Assembly: GCA_963920525.1 (NCBI GenBank)
Contig: OY986435.1
Coordinates: forward strand, 173,867,327-173,931,326
Length of the DNA: 64,000 bases
DNA from: Dichetophora obliterata
Taxonomy: Eukaryota; Arthropoda; Insecta; Diptera; Sciomyzidae
Reading direction: 5' to 3'
In this document: piece by piece, positions 48,282 to 59,505 of the stretch
Position numbering within the stretch: the first letter of the stretch is position 1
Layout of the letters: every line of letters starts with the position of its first letter
Translations under genes and position numbers: made by a program
The notes under the pieces: model-generated
The model's input: only the letters and a program-made list of their open reading frames with translations
The model's database searches: none
Told to the model about the DNA's origin: nothing

Positions 48282-48915
48282 GGTAAAAATTTCTTGCATT
48301 AGTCATGTAATTCAAATATATAAGTTTGGTTTAATAAAAATATTTACAACGCATTGTACAGAACAAAAATTATGAATTCGTCTATAATTTGATTTATCGC
48401 GTTAACGCAAAACATTGTGGTTAATTTTATGCGTTCGATAATATCATTTTGGATTTTATCATCTCTATTGCAACTAATAGTAAAGTTTTATATGTACTGA
48501 AGCCAAAAAATGATTATTAAACTTGCGAACGAATTCTGTGTGCATGGAATAAAGGAAAAGAAATCGAAATATTCATATTTGTATAGTATTAAACCTTTAA
48601 AAAAAAAACAAAAATACTTTGTTTTGTAGTTCTACAAAAATGAACATTGTAGGTGCATACTATTTTGAGTGTGTACGAAAGATATAAAGTATGCAATAAC
48701 TTTGTAGTAAAACAAAAAATAAAAAAATTATCTCATTTATTATTATAGTAAACTTCAATATTCAAATAATACTTTTTTTATATAAAATTTTTTTTTTATG
48801 TGTATGAAAGTACTTTGTTTCCTTTTAATAAAAAAAATTATTTGGAAAAACTTAAATTTTCATATTAATAACCAATTTCGGTTTCGTCCAAAATTTCGGA
48901 TTCGGTCGGACACTA
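48282..48915. mobile_element. hAT-type MITE, family H (copy 2), left end lost
   Basis: It is directly homologous to 14830-15452 from GGTAAAAATTTCTTGCATT to the right tip GGTCGGACACTA. The left tip and first 50 bp or so are absent where it joins the RT sequence (VHRMAS...). It separates the RT and RNase H parts of the retrotransposon. Confidence 0.85.
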
Positions 48916-49519
48916 CTGATAACTGCAAACAACTGCTTTCCTTTGATGGAAACTACGGCACGCTTATTCCACCTAGGACACACTAAAATAAAGGTGCGCC
49001 GTGAAAACCAGGGTGTCGATACTCCTATACAGATGGGTCAAAATTAAATGACAAGATCGGGTATGGGATATACTCAAAAGAATTAGGGGTATCCTTGGTT
49101 CATAGGCTGCCTGATCACTGAAGTGTTTTCCAAGCCGAAATGATGGCAATTAAGGAAGTTTTCACATGGTTTTCTCTAAACGAGAAATATACATTTTCTC
49201 GGACAGCCAAGCAGCGATCAAATCGATGAAGCAAGTATCCATCAACTCTAAAGTAGCCAAGGAATGCCGTGCTGCATTAGGCGAAACGTCGAACTTTTTT
49301 GACATAAGCTTAATATGGGTACCTGGGCAAAAGGGCATACGTGGAAATGAAAATCAGACGAGCTTGCAAGGAAAGGTACAACGGTGTGGCTTAATGTGGT
49401 TCTACTCAGACTGAAGGCCAAGTGTGCAGCGGTATCACAATGACTTTATTGGTTTAAGTGAGCCTTGGTACGTACAGCGGCTGCCGTATTAACATAACCT
49501 AACCTTCTCTACATGTATT

Positions 49520-49700
49520 CATGGTATAACTAGACAAGTTAGTGATAGGGCTGAATGTGCTATCTTTCTAAGTGACCAGAATTGTAAAAATCAGCCATTT
49601 TTTCATTTCTCATCGCATTCTCATCGGCTGCAGATTTTGTACGAGCTTTCAACTTATTTTTTTTTATAGCCCTAACATTACCTTGTCTAGTTTTACCATG
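49520..49700. mobile_element. 181-bp MITE with CATGGTATAACTAGACAAG ends
   Basis: The inverted tip is CATGGTAAAACTAGACAAGG, and AGGGCT is shared about 30 bp in. The flanks CATGTATT and CATGTGTATT are similar apart from two extra bases, perhaps an old 8-bp target duplication. Confidence 0.7.
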
Positions 49701-49718
49701 CATGTGTATTTGTTTAGT

Positions 49719-50203
49719 AAAGGTGCCCCTATACTATATGTTTCATACAGATGACATGTCAAAAAAATTACATACCGAATTTCATCTATGTGTCAAAATT
49801 AAGTTTTTGTCTTTCAGTTTTTTTCTTTCGTCTCCACACTACCTGACACGTCATTTGAAAATGAAATACAGCTTTTGAAATTTTTGTATACCGTAAAGCT
49901 CTAAAGTGTCCTCTTTTGGCCATTCAAACTAAGAATAAATGCATTACAAATCAATTTATTGAATAAATATCTTAAAACTTGCCTTTTCTTTCATTTTCAC
50001 ATAAAAAATTTTTCAAACTGACATTTTGTACAGATGGAAAAACATACAAAATTAAAGATTGTTCTAATTCAAAAATTTACAGACGCAAATACAAACGACA
50101 TTTCAAAACGACATTTTCATATGTTCCATACTATCTGTAGCTAAAAAACATTTGTAATTTTTGACGTGTCATATGTATGAAACATATAGTGTAGAGGCAC
50201 TTT
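49719..50203. mobile_element. 485-bp MITE with AAAGGTGCCCCTATACTATA ends
   Basis: The inverted right end reads AAAGTGCCTCTACACTATAT. Both go on with GTTTCATACA-ATGACA-GTC. No ORF; target duplication unassigned. Confidence 0.8.
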
Positions 50204-50404
50204 AAGAATACATATATTGAAACAAAAATGAGTTATTTTACATAATGTGACTTTCGAATTGGAAGGACTTCTCGCAGGATCTTAGAATCTTTTTCAAGCG
50301 ATAAAGTGAGCCAAAAAGGTATTTTCACACATGTACTCGAGATTTTTAGCAATATAAAATCACATCACTGGGTAGAGCTTGAGGTAGCAAAATACTCGTC
50401 GGCG

Positions 50405-51580
50405 ATTCCACGCATAAAGCAAAAAATTTTTTCAAAAATTTACCTTATGCCTTGTGATTTGTTTATACATTGTGCTTTAGGTTCGTATTAAATTTCTTAG
50501 AACACCATTTATTTTATTTATTTTTTTCTAACTTATCGTTGAAAAGTTATGGACCTTTCAATTCAGAATTGGGTAATTTTTAATAAATTGTATCTACTTA
50601 ATTTTTTATCTGATTTTTATAAATGAAGTACCTTTGAAAATTAATTTCTGGAAAAAATAATATTTTTGGATTTTGAACGTCAGGGTTGCCAATTTATTTA
50701 AAAAAATGTATTTGCTACTTTCTCAAAAAACGCATAATTTTTTTGTTTTATTTAATTTTAAATTTGAAGAATAATGATGCTTTTACAAATTAAACAAAAA
50801 TGTGGGGTGGTGTTTTTAAATGTTTCTAAATGGTACTTAAATGCCTATAATTTTCATACTCTTTAAGATATTATGATATAAACTTTTATTTGTATGAAAG
50901 TAAACAAAATTTTGACTGCCATATTAAAGATTATTAAATTCGTTTTGATTTGTTTCAAAAAAAATTTTTAACATTTGTTTTATTTTTCGTTTTTTAACCA
51001 GATTTATATACCAAGTTCACGTGTAAGATAATAAAAATGTATAAATAAAATGTTGGTCCTAAATTTTAAAATATCTAAAACTGTATGCAAGTTATATCCG
51101 ATAAAGTGCCTCATAATGATAAGATATGTGCACAAAAATTGGAATTGCGAACAAATATATAAAGACACCACACTACATTTTTTTTAAATGAAAAGGTAAC
51201 ATTTTTTTTTAAATTTAAAATGAAAAAAAGAGAAAAAATAAGTATTTTTTTTGAGAATTTGACAAATATGATTTTTGTATATGTTGGCAACCCTGACATC
51301 CAAAATCCAAAAATTTTATTTTTTTTCCAAGAACTAATTTCTAATACCTTTCTTATCTCATTTACAAAAATCGAAAAAAATAACGTAGATACAATATATT
51401 GAAAATTATCCAATTCTACCGTTTCCACATGATGGCTAGAATTGAAAGGTCTACAACTTTTCAACGAATGGTGATAAAACAAAAAACTAGTGTTCTTAGA
51501 AGTTTAATAGGAACCTAAAGCATAAAAATAAAACAAACCAAAAGGCATAAGACGGAACCGTTTTGCTTTATGCGAGGAAT
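50405..51580. mobile_element. Foldback element 3, about 450-bp arms
   Basis: The left arm (about 50405-50900) and right arm (about 51110-51580) are inverted copies. Shared blocks include CGCATAAAGCAAAA, GCTTTAGGTTC, GTTGAAAAGTT, GACCTTTCAATTC and TTTTTGGATTTTG. Halfway along each arm sits CAGGGTTGCCAA (50682 and, inverted, 51297), which looks like an element tip of its own. The 123-codon minus frame and 60-codon plus frame are arm translations. Confidence 0.75.
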
Positions 51581-51608
51581 TATTATGCTTTATTATAAAG
51601 AAACGATA

Positions 51609-52640
51609 AAGGGTGATTTCTTAAGCGTTTGGTTTATGAAAATTGAAAAAAGCGCGGAAAGTTTGCAATAGTAAATAAATTATTTATTTAAAGCGATACA
51701 TCAATGCTTGCTATTTACTTTTTAAAGATTTTTTTCATGCAAATGTTGCCCGCGGCTACGCCTGAAGTGGTTCATCCGTGAGCTTCAATCTTGGCATACT
51801 TTTTCCAACATTTTTGCCGGTATCTCACAAATGACAGCTGTAATGTTGCCTTCCAGTGCTGCAATTGTGGCTGGCTTGTCTTTGTATACAAGAGACTTCA
51901 CGTAGCCCCACAAAAAAAAGTCAAGTGGGGTCAAATCGCATGATTTTGGCCAATGAACTGCTACAAAACGTGAGATTAATTGCTCACCAAACTCGCCTCT
52001 CAATAGGTCCATGGGATCGCGTGCCGTGTGGCATGTGGCACCGTCTTGTTGAAACCACATATCAACCAAGTCCATTTCTTAAATTTTTTGAATTGGTCTT
52101 TAGACCAAATTCGGCGATTATCTTTGGTGACGTACCCATTGATCCAAAAATAAGCTTCGTCGCTGAAGACAATTTTTTGATAAAAAAATGGATCTTCATC
52201 CAACTTTTCAAAGGTCCATTCACCAAAAAAACGACGTTGTGATAGGTGTCCCGGCTTCAGTTCTTGCACCAGCTTTAGTTTGTATGGTTTCATACCGAGG
52301 TCCTTATGTAAAATCTTCCAGTCGAATAAAACAACCAAAATTGTTGTCAACGGCGACGAATTGACATATCTCGATCTTTATTGATACTGGCCGATACATC
52401 AGAAATATTCTCCTCCGTACTCACTTACCGCATACGGGTTTCGGGATAAACTACCAAAAAAAGTAAAACTGGTGCGAAATTTAGTCACAATAGCTTGAAT
52501 AGCCTGTTCGGTGGGTCGATAATGATGACCATAAAATGGACTGAGGAATGGAATTGCGAAACATTTTTCTCACAGAGCACAAATTTTGATAATAAAATTA
52601 AATAATTTGCAAGCACTTTTCGTTTATTAGTCTATTTATG
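51609..52640 (-). mobile_element. rosa-like DD41D mariner element
   Basis: The low-coordinate end AAGGGTGATTTCTTAAGCGT starts after TA (51607-51608) and matches the end of the 29.4-kb copy. The other end lies near 52640 and was not fixed. It was inserted just beyond the right arm of foldback 3. The coding region is on the minus strand. Confidence 0.75.
51785..52570 (-). pseudogene. DD41D transposase, internally deleted
   Basis: Minus strand from about 52550: YRPTEQAIQAIVTKFRTSF (N-terminal DNA-binding region), a frameshift, then LGMKPYKLKLVQELKPGHLS, KIVFSDEAYFWINGYV (first Asp) and NRRIWSKDQ. The frame then runs out, and the next block is MWFQQDGATCHTARDPMDLL (second Asp), SCDLTPLDFFLWGYVKSLVY (third Asp) and a C-terminal helix to 51785. 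Here 40 residues separate the last two Asp; the family has 41, and one residue is lost in HWPKSCD. The VWCG-x-WAGGIIG block seen in the 28.8-kb copy is deleted here, so the two copies lack different parts. Confidence 0.85.
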
Positions 52641-52845
52641 GTAAAATGGCAAACCTTATTGAGCATTTTTAGCTTTGCTACATATTAAGAATCACGCGTG
52701 AGGTGGTAAAAAATTTACACTGAAGAAACAAACAGCAAAAAAAAATCACCACATACATAAGTTAAAAAAATATATAATTTTCTTATTGTAATTTTATAAT
52801 TATTCATAATTTAAAAATAATTAGAATTAAAAAATATAATTTTAT

Positions 52846-52918
52846 TTGCATGTTAATTTACATAAAAAATAATATATATATTTTTTTTATGTAAAATTAA
52901 CATGCAAAACATTTTAAA
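52846..52918. repeat. Short near-perfect hairpin
   Basis: TTTGCATGTTAATTTTACAT-type arms on both sides of an A/T loop (ATATATAT). Confidence 0.7.
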
Positions 52919-53035
52919 AGAATGAGAATGTCTAATTTAAAAAAAGCTTTCTTATATTTGCGTAGTAATTAAGTAGCACTATATTACGTAAAAACAATGA
53001 CAAGAATAAACCCAAAGGATTTAAGGATATAAGCA

Positions 53036-53717
53036 AAATTATGTGCTGGCGTTACGTTACAAAAAACGGAAGTGATTTCAGACTTAATAAACCAAATTTG
53101 CAAAACTTTCTCAATTGGGAAAGATTTTTTTGCATACAACTTTTTTTAAAAGGGATTCTAAGTGATCTGATTTAAAAATCTTCTCTGGCTTCGTTTTTAT
53201 TATGATTTTTGATCTGGCGTTACGTTACTTAAATTTCCATTGCAGTTAAATTAGATAATTAACTGCATCCTTACGTAAAACGAAACGATGGCTGAACGCC
53301 CTGAGCGAAACTAGCAGCAATATTTTTTGATGTGGAAAAATGTATTGCTTACCGTGTCTCGCACCACATGCAGCCTACGTTTCGTTATACATAAAGATGC
53401 AGTAAGTAATTAGGTAGTTAAGTAACTATGTAATTAAGTAATTAAAAAAAAATTTAATATATTGTCATTTCCCATTCTTGCCTCAACCATTTTTTCGTTG
53501 TCTTTAGCCAATGCCTTCCAATTTTACTAAAACAAAAAAGTTAACGAAACATTTCCTAAACATTTGCAGACGATTTGATCATCATGGTTAATGAATTTAT
53601 GTACAAATTGCTTAAATTAATAAAATTAAAATGTTTCTCTTAAATAAAATCATAAAATAATAAGTTTTTATTAAGTTTTAATTTTTTGGTCACGGTAGAC
53701 TTTTTGTGGAAATGCCC
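53036..53717. mobile_element. Motif-iterating element, copy 2 (GGCGTTACGTTAC type)
   Basis: An inverted homologue of 18457-19226. The right tip TGGAAATGCCC is at 53707-53717; the left end is truncated. Where copy 1 has TGTCCCGTGCGACC after GGAAA and after CTTCCGTTTTTT, this copy has the complement of GGCGTTACGTTAC (53217-53229 and 53048-53060). A 140-bp MITE is inserted at 53263-53402. Confidence 0.75.
53263..53402. mobile_element. 140-bp Harbinger-type MITE, TAA target
   Basis: The ends CTGCATCCTTACGTAAAACG and inverted CTGCATCTTTATGTATAACG. TAA flanks at 53260-53262 and 53403-53405. The homologous element at 18.8 kb has the uninterrupted site (ACTTAATTA), confirming a 3-bp duplication. Confidence 0.9.
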
Positions 53718-55230
53718 ATATATGTGTAATATACTTTTTTAAGAAAACATATTCTAAAATATGCTTTATTTTTAACCGCTTTTGCTTAAAACCTCTCTTA
53801 AACCGAATTTTTAAAGTATCCCTTCTCGGTACATTCTTGACAGTCTGTTTCTGTATAACTGAAGTAAAAATTAAGAATTTTCATAGTTTATGAAATGTTT
53901 ATTGGTAACTTTACAAAACTAAACTTGAAATGTATTAAAAAAATTAATGAATAGAAAAATTTTACAAAAAACACAACTTCGATCAATTTCGTTTAAAATT
54001 GACATAACGACCTATTGTTTTAATTTTCTTACAATTTTTACTAGCTTACCCGGCAAGCCCCCATTTGGTTTAGCTTCCAATTCCGATAATGGATGTTGTT
54101 TTGCTCTTGATTTTGTGTGTAAAACGAATTCTAAAACATTACAATCTTAAAACATTATAATATTTATCTTATTATGATAATTTAATGATCAAGGGGCATT
54201 CATTCCGAGGCAGATTTGAATAATGAAGTTTTCCAATAATCTCACACTTCATCGCTTTTATCAAATGGCAGAACGTTGATCAAGCTCATCGCTGAAGGTG
54301 TCAATAAAATAAATTTGGAGAAATTTATGGTCTTGATTCGGTTGTGGCAACAAAGATCCAGCGTGATGATGGACTTAACCCAATTACAACCAGTGGTCGA
54401 AAAATCGACCAGTGACTTTAGAATTTTCTGTACGCTAGCAAAAAAAAACTTAGCAGTCTACCACATATGCGAATTTACACTTTTGTAAACTTAAGAATGT
54501 AGTCTTGTACTCCGGCCTAATTTTTAAGGTTTATTTCGAAATTTTTTTTTTATAAGAAAATAAAATACAATCGTTTCAATTTTTTTATATGTTATTACAA
54601 ACATCTTAAACTGTTAAAATTTTTTTATTTAGCTATAGTTTTTTTATTGTATTTACGTCCAAAGTGGGAAAAAAAAGCAGATGTATAGCTGGCCCGGGTA
54701 ATAACTTCACTTAAACTCATCTAAAACAAAAAACTATTCAGCCGAATCATCTGAAATTTAAATACGCTATTCAAAACATTAATGGCTATCGCTGGAACTA
54801 GAATCAAAGTTTTATTTCAAGAACATCGCATATTTTACACTTAATAACCGATAGAAAACAAGCTGTTTTAAGAACCTAATTTTCAAAATTTTCTATATTG
54901 TTTTTTTAGTGCCAGCCATAGCTGCACTCATAGTATTATTGGTTTTTATTTTTTCAATAAAAATAGAAGATAAAAGTCAAAAACTGCAATACCGCCCATG
55001 CGCCATTAAAAACAAGATCAACAATGAGTGTTACAATATACATAAAAAATTTAAATATCGTTGTTCAATATTTTAACTTTTTAAAAAATCCTAAAATTCC
55101 TTAAATTTTCGACCGCTAGTCCACCAGCCTTGCCTTAACTGCCTATAAACATTCATGTCTGAATTCGCAATTAAAGTCTTCACCTAAAACAATTGGCATC
55201 TTGTGATAATTTTCAATCGGTTCAATGGAA
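53718..55230. other. No recognised gene
   Basis: Frames at 53947-54150 and 54276-54488 (67 and 70 codons) have no known motif; the second is less A+T-biased (RLWQQRSSVMMDL). It could be an old coding remnant. Confidence 0.4.
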
Positions 55231-55233
55231 CCT

Positions 55234-56400
55234 GGATTGGATAGCAAATGCACAATGCTTTTGATCGATTATTGTGCTCTGCTGCATCATAGCTTCACAT
55301 ATTCACAATAGAATATGTTGGATACCTTATGCACAATCCTTTTAATACATTCTTGCTAGGCTGCCACTAATGTGGGAAAAATCCCATTCGTGGTAATTTT
55401 TAATTGGTCTTGGAATTTTTTTTTTTTTTTTTGGGAATTTCCATGGTATTTTTTAATTGCATGGAAATTCGGCAATTTTCTTCTCAAAAATTTTTTCTCT
55501 CTTTTATTAAGCAAAAATTAAATAATGGTATTCGATGAACGACGTATATAAGCTTTAAGTTTATGCTGTACATTTTCTAAAAACGAACCCTTAATAAAAA
55601 CCATTAAATTGAATATTTGTTTTAAGAACTACTTGCCATCATGAAAACTAAGTAGACATTTCTTGGCATATGGCAATAATATCCTGAATTTTTGATTTTT
55701 TTGCAAGTGTAAAGCTTTTAAAAATTGTGTTAAAATGCCAAAAATAAGAAAAATATAATTACTACCAAAACAATATTAAACAATATTTGCAAGTCTACTT
55801 ATCGAATTTATTGGTTTTCAATTATCTTTTAAAATGAAAATGAAATCACAGTCGAAAGCTGCGTATGTAAAATCCCTTACGTTTTTGTTGTTGCAAAATA
55901 CGCTTCAGTTAATATATCGCTCTTACTCTATTAACATCACTAATACGCCGTTCATTGAATACCATTATTATTTCTTTGTGGTATTTCTATTTTTTTGTAA
56001 TTTTTTATGCATATGGGATTTATTGTTTTATTTTTAAATGCTTATGGGATTTTGGTGGTATTTTTAGAACAAGTGGTATTTTCGTGGTAATTTTTAATGA
56101 TCGTGGAATTTTTTTGGTAATTTTTTTATTGCGGTCGGAATTTTTTTGTTTATCTTAACCATTAGAATTTTGGTGGTATTTCATTAATGTTGCTGTGGAA
56201 AAAAGGTAATTTTCGTGGGAATTGTTCCGAATTTTGACTGGCAACCTTGCATTCTTGCAATCTGTTGCATCATATTTTCACGCATTCACATGTAGGATAG
56301 CTAATGCACAAACCTTTTAATACATTCCTGTCATCTACTGTAACATAGCTTCAGTAACATACTTCAATACTTAATATTGAGTGAATCACATCATAACACA
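55234..56400. repeat. Tandem repeat of about 75-80 bp, interrupted by an insertion
   Basis: Units contain TGCATCATA-TTCAC, ATTCACA, ATGCACAA-CCTTTTAATA and CATTC. One complete unit is at 55278-55356, another at 56259-56333, and partial units lie on both outer sides. The Mutator-like element separates the two complete units. Confidence 0.7.
55357..56249. mobile_element. Mutator-like element with 9-bp target duplication
   Basis: The tips TAGGCTGCCA and inverted CAAGGTTGCCA are flanked by CATTCTTGC at 55348-55356 and 56250-56258. The 893-bp body repeats GTGGTATTTTT / GTGGTAATTTTT about ten times, mostly in direct orientation. It has no transposase. Assignment to Mutator-like elements rests on the 9-bp target length. 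Confidence 0.75.
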
Positions 56401-56404
56401 AGGG

Positions 56405-56475
56405 GTTGTTTTGGAGTAGTGGTTAGTGTGTAGAACTCTCGATCGAAAGGGTGCGAGTTCGATTCTCACTGATAC
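56405..56475 (+). repeat. tRNA-like (SINE-type) head, best preserved
   Basis: GGAGTAGTGGTTAGTGTGTA (A-box region) and GCGAGTTCGATTCTCACT (B-box) at tRNA-like spacing, with an anticodon-arm-like CTCGATCGAAAGG between. No acceptor stem pairing was found, so a SINE head rather than a tRNA gene. Confidence 0.5.
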
Positions 56476-57550
56476 GTTTACAAAGAAATATTTTTAATTT
56501 TATATTCTCTTGCTGTAATAGACGCAAGTACAAAACAACAATAATTCTTAGGAAAAAAGTGTCGTTTTTGAGATTTCACTCAAGCAAATCACAAAACGAG
56601 GCGCAAAAACCTTCGCTTCAAAAAATTAAATATGTTATTGGTCTGTTGGACTTGTCATTCTGACAGGTAGCAGATTATTTTCATTAAAAAATAACAAAAT
56701 AGAATTTTGTAAATATATTTATATCTATTGAAACGAGTTTCTAGAAATAAATTTTCATAAAACGCGTCTTTTTTTGTAGACACCGGGGAAAAAATAGGAA
56801 AAACTTAGAAAAATATACAATTCTGCTATCTACTTGAGCAATTGGAGTGAAAAATAACGTCTATCAGTTTCAGCAAAATCGGCCCGATAGAATTTTAAAA
56901 CACCCGGACCGAACAAAATAACGTTATTTCGAGAAATACGGATTTAAAGTTTTAACAACACACAGCGCGCTATATGAGGCGCTCTCGACTATATGCTATC
57001 TTTTTAATTTTGGTTTGAAATTTTTACAGTATACTCTCAATGTATTGCACTTTTGGAATCCATTCAAAAAAATTATTTTTCAAACTCGAGCACCAGACTA
57101 TTTTCGAACTGCGTTCATGCTGGCATTGTATTGATAAAAATATAATGCAACATAAGCTTTTATTTTGGCATATGTGTGCTACAGCAGTCCAGGCTTATTG
57201 CTTTTCCTTTGCCATTTTCTGGAATAAAAGAGGCGTAAATGACAATAATTGTTATATTAAAACTAAATATATATAAATACTTACAATCCTATACTTATTG
57301 CCTTTGTTGATTGTATTTGTTATTGAAAAACCACAAAAAATTAACTTCGAATTTCGGTAGAATCAACGAAATACAGGGTGACACATACAAAATAGCAGAA
57401 TAACACTTCTCTCGTGCAAGCATAAAACATAGCAAACGCCATTTCTAGGATTTTCACTTTGTGGTAACTTAAATAGAGAAATTTTTTGCTCTATCTAAAA
57501 TAGTTACCCTCTAGTATATTTATACGGTACATAGTTTTTGAGATATTGGA
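56476..57550. other. No recognised gene
   Basis: Frames of 70-78 codons without motif. AATCGGCCCGATAGAATTTT at 56879 recalls the 3-prime parts of the dispersed repeats. Confidence 0.4.
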
Positions 57551-58280
57551 CTGTCTAAACATAGTATGCACATTAGGGCACATTAGGTATTGAATTACAA
57601 TTTTTTTCGAATTTCACACTCTAAGAGGTCTCAAAAGTTTCATTGGGTGGTCAAGATCTCCCAAAAAAATTTTTAGCTAAAAATAAGAAGCCCTTCGTCT
57701 CCAGAAAGGACAAAGTTGTTTTTTGAGACAAACAGTAACGAATCTCGTTCTCAAAATGCTTTAATTTTTGTTAGAAAAAATTCATATGTCTTAAAGCAAA
57801 AGTAAATATAGACTTTAACTAACAATATTTTGGCAAACACGATGTCACTCTTAGTTTTTACCCAAAGTGTCCTGTGTGAAGGATATTCGTGTCTAAAAGT
57901 ACACTCGAGATAGCACGGAACTTTTAATTGTTATCTGATTGTGTAAATTTTGCTGATATTGATTAAAGTGTTAACGTTTTCCTTAAATTTGGCGAATTAA
58001 TAATTTGCATTGTTTTCGTATATAAATTTTCCTGCTTTAGAGAAATGTATACTTGATTGCAATTTTTTAAGGTTTATATCTCGGGCACCAAAAGTGGTAC
58101 CGAAGCTAGTTTTCTCATTTCGTATTCTGCAAATAGTTTTGAATGAAATCCTGTGTAAAAATATCTATTTTAAAATAGCAGGAAAATGTTTTTTTCCCCT
58201 ATTTTGATATCTAAAAAAAGTTACGTCAAGCATGAAATGTAACAATTTTGTTCATATCTCCTTTATGGTTATCATTTCTT

Positions 58281-59505
58281 TGGGACGACATAATGTTCAC
58301 GGACAAAGGGTCAATGGACATTTGGGCCTATTCTGCGGAGTCTTTTATGAAAAAATTCGGTTATTCTGTTATGATTTCCCAAACAAATTTTTGAGCTGTA
58401 AAAAAATCTGTTACGAGACCAAAATTCGTATTCTGCACGACAATCTTTTATGGAATCTGTTATAAATCATAGCAGATTTTTCGAACTGTCAAGAATCTTT
58501 TACATAATCTTTTATCTGGTATTCTGCATGACAGAATCTGCTATGAAATATGTTATGAAAGACAACAGAATAACAGATACATTTTTTACTGACCATTCGA
58601 GCTTCCTGACGTGCTTCGTACAGCTATTTCGATTGGTCAAGGTGAATGCTCGAATGCTCATAAGCAAGTTGGAGCAATATTCAGTAGCCACAAAAATTCC
58701 TTTAAAATTCAGGTCTGTATTCAGACACGGAGGCGTCGCAGTGCTTTTTCCTACCGAGCATTGGGTTTGCTTCAAAAAACGAGCAGTATTTTTTCCTCTG
58801 CTCCACAGTGGTTGTTTCTCTCTATGTCCAATAAAAATTACAATTTTATTCAAAGCAATATAACTAAATTATCAACTAACTTTTTTCGCTCTGCATTTTG
58901 GTTTGATAAATTTTCTTTTTCAATTGATAGCAATCAGCATAACAGAAGTTATCAGAATTGAAATAAATTTTTGTTTTCGAAGATTGATAACAGGGTGACA
59001 TAAAAGATCGAATGGCAGAATACCAGTTTTAAAAGATCTTTTATGGTCGGCATTTTTATGATTCATAACAAAAAATTCATAACAGAATAACGTATCTGGC
59101 AGAATAGGCCCAAATAGACATCAAAACGGACATAAAGTCCATAAAAATTTAAATTTAAACAATTTTACTGAACACGTTATATATATCGATTTTTCATGAA
59201 AAATATCAGTTTGCTGTAATTTTTACAGTATTTTTAAAATACTGTTTGTCTAATTTTCTTTATTTCAATACACTATTTTTTACAAATTTTGCTTTCAAAA
59301 AGTCAGCTCTACATTTACAGCATTTCAACTTTATTCGGAATACAAAACTGTGTGTTTTAAGATTAAATTATTTGCCCTTGTACGGAAAGTTATTATTTTA
59401 AGCTTATTCACTTTAGTTGTCTGAAAACGCCATAAAGTCCATGAACATTACGTCCGTTTGCGAAGTAGGAACGGAACTTATGTCCGAAGTCATTATGTCA
59501 TCCCA
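58281..59505. mobile_element. Element X: MITE with TGGGACGACATAATG ends
   Basis: The inverted right end TGGGATGACATAATGACTTC. CGGACATAAAGTCC-like motifs repeat inside both ends. Without element Y it is about 430 bp. Target duplication not found. Confidence 0.75.
58322..59113. mobile_element. Element Y: hAT-like MITE with TTGGGCCTATTCTGC ends
   Basis: Perfect 15-bp tips (TTGGGCCTATTCTGC and its inverse) are flanked by ATGGACAT (58314-58321) and ATAGACAT (59114-59121), 7 of 8 matching. TTCTGTTATGA motifs repeat in both orientations. Frames of 113-137 codons at 58450-58961 overlap on three frames and carry no motif, so they are not called genes. Confidence 0.85.

Larger units (their letters stand above)
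46660..49480 (+). pseudogene. Jockey/I-type non-LTR retrotransposon with RNase H, split by two insertions
   Basis: Piece 1 (46660-46859) holds DFRPISLTSF and LVAFLDIEGAFNNVTPQS, the first RT blocks with the catalytic Asp. Piece 2 (47749-48281) gives LRRLGVNNIITDLIDKLL, AKTELVLFTRKDKIPSL, YLALILGRKLSWKLN and GVIRPILLYG. Piece 3 (48916-49400) gives LYTDGSKLNDKIGYGIYS, VFQAEMMAIKEV, EIYIFSDSQAAIKSM and ISLIWVPGQKGIRGNE, an RNase H domain with its DGS, E and SDSQ acidic residues. It is 5-prime truncated, with frameshifts and stops. The element is long dead, but its domains are easy to read. Confidence 0.85.

Noticed and set aside
58450..58961. Overlapping 113-137 codon ORFs on both strands
   Set aside because: They lie inside a MITE (58322-59113), overlap in three frames, and show no domain or family.
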